Positions 48,151 to 60,119 of a stretch of 64,000 nucleotides of DNA are shown here, piece by piece. Numbering within the stretch: the first letter of the stretch is position 1; each line of letters opens with the position of its first letter. The position numbers and the translations under genes were made by a program. The notes under the pieces were generated by a model. It was not told where the DNA came from and searched no databases. It saw only the letters and a list, made by a program, of their open reading frames with translations. The DNA comes from Heligmosomoides polygyrus polygyrus (Eukaryota > Nematoda > Chromadorea > Rhabditida > Heligmosomidae). The DNA lies in contig OX377201.1 in NCBI GenBank assembly GCA_947396885.1, positions 21,987,923-22,051,922 on the forward strand, in the 5' to 3' direction.

Positions 48151-49100
48151 ACAGGAAAGAATAGAATGTCTCAGAAAATGTACACACTGTTTGGAAGGGA
48201 TAATGTTGCTTACAGTAATGGTATTAAAGAAGTTAAGGGCTCATATGAAAGCTTTAAAGAATGGAAAATTTATTACGTGTGAGCGGTGTGGACTGCTTCA
48301 GGCTCTCATCTGAAATTTTGCGTTTTACACTCGATTGACTGTGTTTCGCTTAAATCCTTGTTATAATTTCTTTACAAGGCAGCCGTATCGACTGATTTGT
48401 GCTTCTTTAAAGGTTTTAAACTTAAAAGCACACTAATGCTTGCGAAAAATGCATGTACTGTTTGAAAGGTTCTAACATTGCTGCTAGTGAAGCCTTTAAA
48501 GATGTTTAAGACTCATCTGAAAGTACAAAGTAACGAGATTTTTAAGATGCAAATTTTTTGGAAATAGTCAAGATTGCGCCATACATCCACCTGAAAGCTT
48601 GCGTTTCCGACTCGATTGTGCACAATCAATCGAGCCTGAAATGCAAAGTTTCAGGCGGAAACATGGCGCAATCTTGAACATTTCACGCAGCAGCAATCTC
48701 GATATCCGGTGCTTTCATATAGGTCTCAAACATCTTCGAAAGCTTCACCGGCAGCAATATTATAACCTTTCAAACAGTACGTGAATTCTTTCGGACACTC
48801 TGCATTTTTTGCGAGCGTTAGTGTGTTTTTAAATTTTAAACCTCAAAGGAAGCACTAATCGGTCGATACGGCCACTCTGTAAAGAAACTATTACAAGTAT
48901 TGAAGCGAAACGCATTCAATCGAGTGTAAAACACCAAATTTCAAACGAGTGCCTGGCGCAATCCACACCACTCATATGTCTTCAAATTTCCATTTTCTTA
49001 AGCTTTCATGGGAACCATTAACTTTTTCAGTGGTTTTACTGTGAGCAAAGTTATCAATTTTCAAACAGTGCATACTTTTTTTGGAGACACCCTGTGTGCG
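48150..49100. repeat. Palindrome of about 950 bp
   Basis: Centred on CGATTGTGCACAATC near 48,622. The halves pair over most of their length (for example GCGCCATACATCCACCTGAA / TTTCAGGCGGAAACATGGCG, and TACTGTTTGAAAGGTT / AACCTTTCAAACAGTA). The right end GGAGACACCCTGTG differs from all other families here. Noncoding. 49,101-49,995 shows nothing recognised. Confidence 0.65.
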
Positions 49101-49999
49101 AAGGAAAGGCGTAGGGTCTCCAAAACGGTTTCGGCAGTGGGTCTCCACTCCTGTTCCTGCGATTCCCATTCCGACGTGTCTAATATTCGGAAAAGTGGAT
49201 AGAACCAATATGTACTGGCAGTGCATTCGAAGAAGAGAAGGAGCCGGCTTCGTCTGCACCCGATTATCTCGTCCGTCGCCTTCCGTCTCCTCCTCGCATG
49301 CGAGTTTGCCCCTCTGATAAGAAGGAAAGAAAACGCTTAACAGAACAACCAAAGGTCAACGGCGAAAATCTTTTCTGCTCACGAAGAACTAACCCACTGA
49401 ACAAGCCACAGGTCGACATTTTCGGTGCATCGACCGAATAAATTCTTTTTCAATTACACATCGTCCGGCGTGTTAACAAGGTCAGATCCGGAATGATTTA
49501 AAGAAGAAAACAATGGAAACCCTATCAAGACTTTTCGATCGTCTTCTAGAATGGGTGAGGCATCTCAGAAACGATTTTTTATTACCATTGTGTCTTTCAT
49601 ACGTTATCGCTGAGCAGCCATTATGTTCGAGTGAACCTCGATTTTTCCCACAGGCCCTTATTTGCTCTGCAAACATTGCAAGAACGTTCAGACCAGCTTT
49701 TGGATTCTGCAGGCTCGTATAGGTTGTCCACGCGCTTTACATAAGCAAATAGTTTTGCATGATTTAAAAATCTGAACACCAATCAACGTGTCTCGTATTC
49801 TGCAAAATCAGAGGTAATTGCACTGCTGAGTGTCTAACCTGTTGGGAATTCTGAAGCTGAGTACAGCAGCAAGGGGAAAAAGTTCTTTATTTGGAAACAC
49901 GAGTGTGCTTCTGCATTAAATCGTTAAATTTCGTCGAAAAGTATAGTATCGTTTCAATCAAAAAATGTCAGCGGGACCGTTTTATATACAGATGGACAC

Positions 50000-50560
50000 T
50001 TTCAAATGAAGCCTTTGAAACTTGAATTTTGAAAGCTTTCGAAATCAAACTGCCATGTAAGTTCCACATAAAAACGAGCGCCTTCCAAATTAAATTACTA
50101 AATTATCAGAAAAATTAATAGCCTCTCCTATATCTATCGCAACAAAAATCCTGTAGCAACATATAGCCTCTATATCAGCCGCTTCAGGCTTAATAAAATG
50201 TGTTAAGCATTGTTTCTAGTAAGATCTTCAGCTTATCCGGGTCCATGCTGATATCAGCGGCCGGTCCATCCCGATATCACGGGGCGTGGGTGCTGACAGA
50301 CGTCGGAAATTTCGCGGATGTTTTGTGCTGTTAAACAGCACCTGTGTTGTAAAGCGCAACATTGCTGCCCAGAAAGCAGAAGTTGCGGGTTCGAGTCCCG
50401 CTTGGTGCAAGGGTTTTGATCGTAACAATACGTCCTGCAACGACTTTTAATTATTTCACAATTTAATCTGGAAGGCGCACTTGTTTATTTGGAAGGTGTT
50501 CAGTTTGGTTTCGAACGTTCAAGAAGTTTCAAAGGTTACATTTGGAAGTGTCCATCTGTC
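50000..50560. repeat. FB-A foldback copy with a tRNA-like module in the loop
   Basis: Halves 50,005-50,130 and 50,445-50,560 are inverted unit runs. The loop 50,160-50,440 has the AGCCGCTTCAGGCTTAA phrase and GCGGGTTCGAGTCCCGC (T-stem/B-box). Same combination as at 19,735. Confidence 0.6.
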
Positions 50561-52084
50561 GTGAAGATGCTATAGAAAGCGGTCGTCCCCCCATATTTTT
50601 GACTGGAACAATACCTATAAGCTATACTTTCTTCGAAATCTAACGTTTTAACGGAGACACACACCGCTGATTTGAAGCAGAGATAATTCATCCATGAGGT
50701 GTTACCACGCTAATAGGGAGATAGTTGTTATTGTACTGCATAGGATTCTCTATTCTCTTGTTAGAGAAAGCTTCTGTCCAACGAAGAACGGTGCAAAGGG
50801 GGAAGTGGGAGATTTCACTGTTCCGCTTAGCACATGCAGCGGTATTTATATAGGATCCGTTGATCGGAATGCGCTTGCGATGATACTGTTTGCAGAAATA
50901 CTCAGCAGGTTTCTGCCTCTCTCGGTCTAATCTGATGATTTGATGTAATTTGAGGCCGCTGCCTCGTACACAAGAATGGGCGTTTTTAAACTTAGACTAA
51001 GCATTACACTTCTATGTTGACTACTTGATAGCGATAGCACACTTGCTCCACTAAAACTTCCGCACTTGGAGTTGCTCAACATCACAAAAGGGTGGCAGTA
51101 AAATAGATGTGCTGCGTGGAAGAGACCGCCGGTATGGAACAGCAACCACTAGAATTGCACCACCGTTTTCGCTCGAACACCATGGCAAAAAAGAGCATTG
51201 ATGACTGGTTTCAACACCAGCGAATTGCGCGGTAATTGCTCCACTCGCGCGGATGAGCGCAGTGGCTCTAATAAGGAAGGTCAACGAACTCACCGTGGAG
51301 ATCTTAAAAGCGACCTATAGAGAGTTGAGGGGATTGTCTGGAAGTACAGTAGTGGTTTTCAAATTTCTTGCGAACATCTTGGTAGATCGAAAGTTGCAAA
51401 ATACCATGTCACTTCAGTGCGGGCTTGCAAAAAAGATGTCGGGGCCTGGATCCGGAGGTTGGGGTCGTGCATTATTAGGTTTGCTCACTCCTGTTTTGTT
51501 GATGCAAAGTGTGTCCTGAACATTATATTGTACCATACTGACTTTATACCCTTATTTTAACCCGTATGATAACAACAGTTTTTCTGCCCATTTTCCCCAC
51601 CACCCTCTGCTAATCGAAGAGGTAGTCATTTGTATTCCCAAGACTCCGGAGATCGAGAGCAAGTTTCGCCCAATCCTCGTATGCAGGCTGATGAAGGTCT
51701 GATCACAAATCTGATAAACGTTTTTGCGTGATCTCGTAGTTCCGCATTTTCATGAGTGATCAGGGCTATCAATGTCAGTACACAGAATCGCTTTCTTCAG
51801 CTATGTGATCAGACTTGCTTTCCAATCTTCTACTTTGAGAAGGAAAGTAGAGCCCGAAAAATAGATAATTTAGAAAAAGGAATGACACATTCGTGAACAG
51901 CAGCTTAAATAGTTTCCGTAGGCGAGGAAAGGGCGACACCAGTGATCATGAACCCGCCATCTTTTCTCACGAACACCCGCAGTAACCTGCCGTGGTCGTC
52001 CGTATTTTCAAAAATGGATACCATATTCGTGCTCAGCATCCAATATAACTACTGGGCGATGTCGCCCTTTCCTCCTAACTGAAG
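50561..52084. other. Upstream of the SDR gene, nothing recognised
   Basis: Frames at 51,253-51,519 (+) and 51,293-51,051 (-) overlap one another, lack splice support or motifs, and are not called. Confidence 0.35.
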
Positions 52085-52545
52085 CGATCTCCTTACAGTT
52101 TAAACTACAGACTCTCCTAGATGGTAAGAATAATTTTTTGTTGAGGGAAATATTGGTTTAACTTTGTTTGGCGTTTTTTAGTTCACCTGCCCTAATGTGT
52201 GCAATAATTTTATAAAATCGTTATTTTTTAAGAAAAAATATAAATTAAATCTTGCTTTAAAGCGCAGCAAGGCAACCATCACTTAGTGCATCAAAAGACA
52301 AGATCGAACCTTGCACTCAAAAAATGTGTTCAGATGTTGGGTAGGTGATGTAACAGTTCTGAAGAATCATAGTAAAATTTCTCTTGAATAAAAAATTATT
52401 TTAACCTTTTTAAGAGTTTCAGGATTAATGTGAAAGAAGCTCGTTTTGATTTGGAAGATGTTCAGCTTGTTTTCAAAAGCTTTGTTGTTTAGAAGTGTCC
52501 GATTTGATTCGAATTGGTCCAACGTTGACGTTGAAATGGTAAACA
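52085..52545. repeat. FB-A foldback copy, loop deleted
   Basis: Left half with CTACAGACTCTCCTAGATGG, right half with AAGAAGCTCGTTTTGATTTG. Followed by an ATATGTATATATTC-rich stretch 52,550-52,620; 52,621-52,931 shows nothing. Confidence 0.6.
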
Positions 52546-52945
52546 TATGTACGTGTATATATGTATATATTCATATTATATATATTGTGTATGTATATTT
52601 TATATAAATATGCATATTCATGTTTTCATGCACGATAAATCTCCTTTTTAACAACCGCTTTTAGTGTATGGAAAAGCTTAGATCACTAGAAATATGGGAA
52701 CCTAGATCTTGGGCGTTTGCTGCGTGCAACTAGATTAGATCTATGTCCTTTAGCATAAAATATGATGAATTGTGCTTAGGTTTTGTCTGTTTTACAAGAC
52801 GGAACGATTCCTCCACGGTCAAAGGAAGCTTCAGCTCATTTGTTAATAAAATTAGTTACGCTTATACAGGGTATTTTGTGCGCTTTCTATTATATAGGAT
52901 CGTGCAGTTCTCAATTTGAAGGGTCTAATTGGCAAAAAATGTATA

Positions 52946-53233
52946 AGGATAAAGGATAAAGGACGGCGTTACTCAATCCCTTCTGGGATGCGCCAGCGCA
53001 TTCTACTTCTACGGGATGTCGTGGAGACGACATGAATACGTATTTGGCCATACAATGACTTGCGGTGGCCAGCCGATGAACAAGTCAGCGCTTTATCCTT
53101 CCCAGACACGTCTGGTACCAATTCACCGACCCCAGAGGGATGGAAGGCTTGGTTGGCCTGGGCGGGAAATCCGAACCTGGAACCTGGTATTGGGTGCACG
53201 CGACAGTCGCTCTTCCTCCGACTGCGCTACACG
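52946..53233 (-). mobile_element. tRNA-derived SINE with target duplication
   Basis: Complete copy, 288 bp. GCAAAAAATGTATA at 52,932-52,945 and GCAAAAATGTATA at 53,234-53,246 flank it. 53,250-53,715 shows nothing recognised. Confidence 0.85.
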
Positions 53234-53719
53234 CGCAAAAATGTATATAAGCAAATATCAGCAAACTGAAAGAATTTCTTAGTGCCATTGTCTTGTGTTT
53301 ATCCTCGAGAAGCACTTGAAGAGCCCTACAATTCCACAAAGTGCTGAGTCTTGGTAAATCAATTTTAGGAAAATTTTATGACTATTGAAGAATAAGGGAC
53401 TTCGAAACAAATCTTCGGAGAACAGCCTCTCTTTTCAAGCAAGAGTACACAGTGCTCTTCATAAGATTTAGACCACGTAAACATAACAACGTTGCTAAAT
53501 TTCTACTTTCAAGCTCGGAAATTCTGTATGTGCTAAGATCATAAAGGAGATAAAGAAAAAAGTGCAATATTATTCTTGGGGATTATCAACCACATTGATC
53601 AAGCAGCACGTGCAACGGATGATAATCGGTCCAATCTATTGTGAGAAACAGCACTACCTTCAGCAGTTGTGGTAGGGCAGTTGTGAGTTTCCCGCATCTA
53701 CGACATGCTTACTATATAC

Positions 53720-54000
53720 ATACCATTTTCACGTGGAATTGGACACTTTTCAAATCAAATTTGACACTCTTCCAAGCTTGCCTGTGAACTTTAAAATCAA
53801 ATTGAACGTCTTCCTAATCGAGACGAGCTTCCTACAGGTTAAACTAAAAACTCTTCAAGATGGTTAGAATAATTTTTGTTCAAGGAAAACTTAGAATAAC
53901 TTTTTTGATTTTTTACTTCGACTTCCGAATGAGTGAAATAATTTTATAAAATTTTTATTTTTGAGAAAAAATAATGAATAAAATTTTGTGCTGGCGAACT
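53720..54000. repeat. FB-A foldback, left half only
   Basis: Good match to the unit run (GACACTTTTCAAATCAAATT, then GTCTTCCTAATCGAGACGAG) up to AAAAAATAATGAATAAAATT, then cut off by the minisatellite element. Confidence 0.6.
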
Positions 54001-54039
54001 ATATCCTTGATGGCGGATCGTCAAATTTTACGATACTTT

Positions 54040-54540
54040 GAGCGGGCAAAGCGTCAAAGTATGAATGGGAACCAAGTGGGGAGCGTAGGGATTCAGCAGA
54101 AATGCCGAGGACGTCCAGTTGAGTAGGGATTCCGAGTAAGGGGGACCAGTAGGAGGGGCACCTTGAAGAGGGGATCAGCTAAGGAGGACCACTAGAGAGG
54201 GGGGGGGGGGGAGGGGAAGGACACCAGTATGCTCCCTCGATATCGTCCAACGTACGTATAGATTCAGAAGGCGTGCGGAAGACGTCGTCCTACGTGCGCA
54301 GGGATTCAGAAGACTTGCTGCAGGCGTCCAACTTGCATAGGGATTCCGAGTACGGGGGACCAGTAGGAGGGGGGGGGCAGTGAAGAAGGGATCAGCAAAG
54401 GAGGACCACTAGAGGGGGGATGGAATAAGGGGGAGACCAGTGTTTCCTCTCAATAATGTGCGTCGGGTTTCTGAAGACGGGTCACAGATGTTGCCTATGG
54501 CATCTCTGCACCTCTACACACGTAGAACATATTTCAAATA
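54040..54540 (-). repeat. Minisatellite-bearing element (copy 2, reverse)
   Basis: Two blocks starting TAGGGATTCAG / GGGATTCCGAGTA and GGGGACCAGTAGGAGGGG, about 215 bp apart, with three or four 42-bp-type units between (CGTCCTACGTGCGCAGGGATTCAGAAGA). Pure G tract at 54,200-54,211. 54,541-55,080 shows nothing recognised. Confidence 0.65.
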
Positions 54541-55084
54541 AAAATTATCGTTTTTTAAAATACATGACAGCTCTAGAGATCTTTCCGTTCAGGTAGAAAA
54601 ATCTTTATTTCTGAAAAAATTGAGCATGACCTCACCTGATCGCAAGGAAGAGCACAGGTAAGTAAAATCTGTGTTGTTGTAAACTTTAGTTTCAGCTCCA
54701 GTGGTAGCCTTGTTCAAGAAAAATTTTGCTTTTGAAAAATTCCATGAAAAATTCCAGAAAAATCACTCCACCTGATGGGATGAAAGGTTGCTTAGAAGAG
54801 GCCTGATTTTTTTCCTACTACAAATTGAAGGTTAACTTTTGGTAAGATCCATATAGAACAACTAATACAACAACTGTTTAAATTTTTATTAGACACATTC
54901 AAATAGAAATGACGTCTTCTTTCCGTAGAAGAAGTGGTGCTCATGGTGTTGCCATGTCGTTGCAAGCCTAAAAAATCTTCATTTAATCGATTTAATTGCT
55001 TTAAAACTTTATTAATTGAATATTAATAAATATTTTATTATTATTTACAGACCTCTGCTTACAATACTTGCGAAAGAACCATCC

Positions 55085-55760
55085 CTCCGAGAATTTTTTT
55101 CCTTCGGAACCATGTCGAAGTACGACCCCCCTCCACACCTTGATTCAAATACGACCCCCCCCCCTGCGATTCTCGCACCCCATGCTTGAGCCTGGTCCCC
55201 TCACATGTCACCACGTTGTCGCAACGCCTATGGCACTTCTGCACCCCTACATTTTTTCGAAAAAGGGATCTTTATGCGCGGCCGGGGGGTGCGATTTTCG
55301 GCAAGAATTTCCGCAAAAATCAACGAGAAATTGCACCTCCCGGCCGCGCCTGAAGATCACTCGACGATAATGAGAAAGAATGCTGCTCTCCCTTCACTAC
55401 CCCTTACTACTCCCCCACTTGGTAATAGCCCTTCATTAGTCCACCCTTATTGCTCCCCTTAATGGTCCCCTCTTGCCTATATCCCTTTGCTGGTCCTCCT
55501 TACTGCTTCCAATACTCTTCTGAATCGCGATGCGCGTTGGACGACGTCAGTTGCACTTTTTCTAAATCCCTGCATATGCTGGATAACGCCTTCGGCACGT
55601 CTTCCGAATCCCAGTGCTCGGCCTTAATTCCCTTGCTTACCCTGACGTATTGTTAGCTCAATATATGGTAACCTTAGATGATCCGTCGTCAAAGTTATAG
55701 GTTCGTCAGCAATCGCCTATGGTTGAGCTTTGAAAAGACCGGGTGGCATACCCACGCAAA
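55085..55760 (+). repeat. Minisatellite-bearing element (copy 3)
   Basis: The 5' part (ACATGTCACCACGTTGTCGC, TTCTGCACCCCTAC) and 3' part (GTCAGCAATCGCCTATGGTT) match copy 1 around 1,530 and 2,240; only about two 42-bp units remain near 55,520-55,620. An inverted phrase GCGCGGCCGGGGGGTGCGAT / TGCACCTCCCGGCCGCGC lies at 55,275-55,350. Confidence 0.65.
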
Positions 55761-56106
55761 GGCGAAGCTTTGCGAATCTTGTCAGTTTTTGGCACGACAC
55801 CAAACTGCCCTCGAATGCCACAGTGCGGATGCCGTCCATACGCGTAACTCAGTCCTCGAGAACAGCCCTCGCATCTTCTTCTCCATGACGCTGAAGCGGT
55901 CTTCTCTTTCCTTCGCCCCAGGCCTGCACTCAGCACCGTACTGTCGGCCCGACGAAAATTATATAGATTTTTGACCTCAAGCGCACTGGCATCCCTGTCG
56001 CAGTGTACATCAGTCAACAAGCGCCACTTGGACCAAGCTGCAGTCGCGAGTGAGTTCACCTTACTCATTAAATTGCCATCAGACAGCACTGCTGATCACA
56101 GATTAT

Positions 56107-56366
56107 AGTTGTGCTCGAATCACCTATTCGAGTAGGTATTCGAATGATTTTATTCGAATTTGAATATTCGAATTCGAATGTTCAAAAAATCGCGTTTTTC
56201 GAATGCATTCGAATTCGAGTGTTCAAAAAATCGCTTTTTCGAATGTATTCGAATTCGAGTGTTCAAAAAATTGAGTTTTTCGAATGTATTCGAAATTCCA
56301 ATGCTCGGAAATTGCGGGTATTCGAAACCATTCGAATATTCGAGAATTTTGCGAGAGCACAACTAT
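56107..56366. mobile_element. ATTCGAAT-rich MITE with TAGTTGTGCTC ends
   Basis: Inverted ends TAGTTGTGCTCGAAT / GAGAGCACAACTA with TA beside each; the interior is three to four tandem units of TTCAAAAAATCG plus TTCGAATGTATTCGAA. It is inserted in the LINE. Confidence 0.8.
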
Positions 56367-57210
56367 ATCACAGATACTTAAAAACGAAAGTTGGTGGGAA
56401 CGCGGTGTCAACCTTGATGGAGCTGAAGTCGTCCACGTTCGTAGGTTGGTAATCTGTCTTCTTCAGTTTGAGCCCAAGCGATCACAACAAGCTTGGACCT
56501 CTCGCTCAAGTTCACCTTTATCTTCGAAAGCGAGCATTACGTCATCAGCCTAAGGCAACCTCCAGGGGCTGACTCCTGAAAATTCATTGTAATGGCGTCC
56601 ATCACGACAACAAAGAGGAATGGGGAAAGCGCAGAACCCTGGTGTACCCGACAGGGAAGGGAAGGAAACTCCATCGAGGTGCCTGCTGCAGCTTGTAATC
56701 GACTCTTTCGACAAGAATAGAGAATTTGCACCCACTTCATGGGCTCTTCAGGAGCTCCAGGTTGTCGCGGGGTACCATATCACTTCACGCGGTACGCGGT
56801 CAAAGGCCTTCTCCAAGTCGAGGAAGGCTATATGCACTGGCTTCTGTTCCTCGCGATGCTTCTCTATAAGGGGGCATCAATGGTGTCGCAGCCAGCTATG
56901 AAGCCGCATTGAATGCAGGAAAGCTGGACGATGTCACGAATTCGTCCATCGACAATTCGCTCAAAGTTCGCCAACCACTCAGCAGGGTACCAATACTTGG
57001 ACTTCCATAAATCAGCCGCCACGTCATCGGGCGCAGTCGCTTTGCCTTCTTCCAAGCCGCTTCAATCTCCCCTTCTGAACGGGGCCGTGGGTTGGAGCCG
57101 TTAAAGGGATGGCTGGATGAGGAAACTCTACCGTCGAGATTTCCTCGAAGTAGTTGCGCCATCGATTCAATGCCTTTTAAGATCCATGAGAAGACGGCCA
57201 TGCTCATCAT

Positions 57211-57268
57211 TCTTCTTCTTCTTCTTCTTCTTCTTCTTCTTCTTCTTCTTCTTCTTCTTCTTCTTCTT
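57211..57268. repeat. (CTT)n microsatellite, LINE 3' tail
   Basis: About 19 CTT units; on the minus strand this is the GAA tail of the nested LINE. It generates a poly-Leu/poly-Phe frame with no meaning. Confidence 0.9.
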
Positions 57269-58087
57269 CAGCGTTTGTCCCGTTTCGTCGCGGGGTCCGC
57301 TCTTCTGGTGTCATGACGCCACCTTTCCCGGTCCTGCGCTTGATCAGGGTGGACGCCAGTTACTTTCATGTCCGTGTGTAACGTATCGGACCAACGCTGC
57401 TTCGGGCGTCCTCTAGGCCGCTTTCCTAACACTTCCAACTCAAGGCCTATCTTGCGGACGCTGTCTTCCTTCCCACGCAGAACGTGGCCGTACCATCGTA
57501 AGCGAACTTCGCGCATCTTGTCCGCTATCGGCGCGACACCGAACTTCTGCCGAATAGCATAGTTTCGAATGCGGTCCAGGCGCGTGACTCCAGCCGTCCA
57601 GCGCAACATCTTCGTCTCCATGACGCTGAGGCGCGTTTCAACTTCCTTAGTCGCAGGCCAACACTCAGCGCCGTACATCGCTACTGGCCGGATGACTGCT
57701 CTGTAGATCTTTGACTTTAGGTGCTCTGGTATCTTCCTGTCGCAGAGCACACCAAGCTGCACTCACGCGTGAGTTCACTTCAACCATCAGACCGCCGTCA
57801 GACGCTATTGCTGATCCCAGGTATTTAAACACCGAAGTGCGTGCAAGCTCAGTACCGTTAATCTTAATGGAGCCGGACTCGCTTACGTCAGTCGTTAGGT
57901 ACTCGGTCTTCTTGACGTTCAATTTGAGTCCGAACATCGCCAGGCGGTCGCACCAAGCTTGCACCTGCCGCTCGAGATCATCTTTATCTTCGCAAGCAAG
58001 CATCACGTCATCAGCATAGAGCAATGTCCATGGGACAGGCTTCTGAAGATCTCGCGTAATGGCATCCATTACAACAACAAAGAGGAC
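57212..58087 (-). mobile_element. RTE-type LINE 3' fragment with 15-bp target duplication, nested in another LINE
   Basis: GCCATGCTCATCATT stands at about 57,197-57,211 and 58,088-58,102. The reverse frames encode the palm (WTLLYADDVMLA), FKYLGS, RPVAMYGAECW and LRWYGHVLRG up to KRDKR, then the GAA tail. One frameshift near 57,760. It is 5'-truncated in the RT palm. Confidence 0.85.
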
Positions 58088-59255
58088 GCCATGCTCATCA
58101 TTGATGCGGAAAAACCTTCAATGTCCTCGGTAGAGCGACTTCTTCTCTCGAACTTTTGAATTCACGTCGTCTGTCCATAATCATGCCTGCTTGTCGGCCT
58201 TGCGTCGTCCAGGCTTCGCGATTCCAAGCTCAGACTGCGCAACTTGACGTGTCGTGTCGACCGCCTTCTTCCAAGTTTCCTCGACAGTCGTGACTGTCGG
58301 CAACCGTACGCGGGAAATCACAGCTGCTTCCTTCGCTTTCATTCGCCACCACTTTATTCTCGGTGCACCGCATCGCTTGACCTGCTTCTGCCTTGGAGGG
58401 GCGTTCTTTAGGGTGCAGATCAGCGGTCGATGCTGTGACACGATCTGTGACAAGACTTCGGTCGCAATCTTTCACAAGGACAAAGTCTGTCTGAGTTTTC
58501 GTCCCCCACTATAGTATGAGATGAGGTGAAATTCGCGTTTTCGGAAGACAGTGTTCACCGTGGCGAGGTTATGGGATTCCGCATAATCAAGAATACGCTC
58601 ACCATTGGTGTTACGAGACCTGTATCCGAAACCACCATGACAGCTATACCCGTCCTTCGCAGCACCTACTTGCCCATTAAGTTCATCAACGACTATGATG
58701 ACACCTTTCAACAGTACGTCTGCTGTCTTCTCATCAATCAGGCTTCAAAACTCATCCTTGGCTTGTTCTGAGCAGCCGGTCTGCGGAGCATACGCAGAGC
58801 AGAAGTGATAGAGTCGCCCCTAAAAAGCGATAACGATCTTCATCAACCGATCGTCATAGCGTTCGACGCTTACAATCGAGTAACGAAATCGTTCGGAAAC
58901 GATGACTCCAACTCCACTGGTGGTCCCGTGACTTCCACATAGAGCGGCCTTAAAGCCTCGTCCTATGTCCCTTGACTTGCGGCAGGACCACCTCGTCTCC
59001 TGCACCGCACAGAAATCAACTCTTCTACGCTCCAGTGCTTCAACCAACTCGCGAGCGGCCCGTCAACGTACCCACATTCAGTGTAGCCACGAGGGTCCTG
59101 CTTACGTTACGGGTCTTTCGGACCAGCTCAGTTGCTCCCCCCCCCCATGTCGTCCTCGCATCAGGGACCCTCGCATACTTCTCACACTCGCCGGGCTCTG
59201 CAAGTGCGCGTCGGCTTCCGTGGACGCTGTAGCACTATCTAGAAATACCTGAGCT

Positions 59256-60119
59256 GACATTCAACATGTGATGTGACATGGGTTTTCGTAGGCCGACCTG
59301 TCACAAGGGCCTGCCGCCTGCAATCGAGTGTGCGTGTTTGGTTTGCTCGCAGAGCGAGCAGTTTCCAGCGGCAGCACATGGAGGAACGGACATCGCCATC
59401 GCATGGCAAAAATGAAATAAGCGCTAAAAATGAAACTGCGCGGCACAGCATTCCAGTGGGGATCACAATGTTTAAAAGACGCGTCTTGCTCCAGCCACCC
59501 TGTCTCGAATGAATTTCACGATGAGATGAGGCGAGATGAGCAGAGCAAATTTTGGTGTCATAGAATAGACTTCAAGCAACCATTAATTGACAAACTAGGA
59601 TCTATCCTAGTCCAGATGAGCAATGTTAACGTAGCTTCATCCTATGCTACACCAATATTGAGTGCATGTTGTAGAACAACTCCAAGGACAATGTACGACC
59701 TATACGACGTCTACGACTGCTTTGTGGAGGGGAGTACATTCCACATTGTTTTTATTTTCACATTACCTTTGTATATTACCTATATTTTTTATATATTGGT
59801 TTTTCGCATACTAAGCTCACATGGTATATCTACTGGTGTTCGCACGTAGACACTTGGAGTTTATTTATTTCATTAAACCGTTTTAAAGCAGTTCTCCTCT
59901 CTGAGTCGTTTGCCGCCATCAATACGCAATGAATTTAGAGTAGGGATAGCAAAATAGAATAAAAGCCCAATAAAGCAAAATAGAATAAAGAAGAATTAAG
60001 GCGGACCGAAGACCTCCCAATGCGCAGGGATTAGGGAAACGCCTAATTGGACACGGTATACCATCCACGGCCATAAAGTGTTACCTTTTCAATTCGCGTA
60101 GCCTCGTAAACAAGTTACA
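59256..60119. other. Between two LINEs, nothing firm
   Basis: A forward frame 59,430-59,849 ends in a hydrophobic run but has no motif or splice support. At about 60,005-60,040 a short phrase (GAAGACCTCCCAATGCGCAG) resembles the 42-bp minisatellite unit. Confidence 0.35.

Larger units (their letters stand above)
55765..59255 (-). mobile_element. RTE-type LINE, decayed, carrying a nested LINE and a MITE
   Basis: Read from 59,255 down: endonuclease N-terminus (59,047-58,820: VDFCAVQETRWS, GVGVIVSERFR), middle (58,711-58,472: GERILDYAESHNLATVNT), SQHRPLICTL at about 58,440, linker to 58,088; then after the nested LINE the RT (57,210-56,390: IEAAWKKAK, QGSALSPFLF-like), interrupted at 56,366-56,107 by a MITE, and the C-terminal part to about 55,765. 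Many frameshifts. Same broad family as the 41,243 element. Confidence 0.8.

Noticed and set aside
51051..51519. Opposing frames of 80-88 codons
   Set aside because: They overlap on opposite strands with no supporting signal.
57092..57416. Poly-Leu / poly-Phe frames
   Set aside because: Translation of the CTT microsatellite at the LINE 3' tail.
59430..59849. 139-codon frame with hydrophobic C-terminus
   Set aside because: No motif, no splice context, and it lies between LINEs; the hydrophobic run comes from AT-rich TTT/ATT codons.
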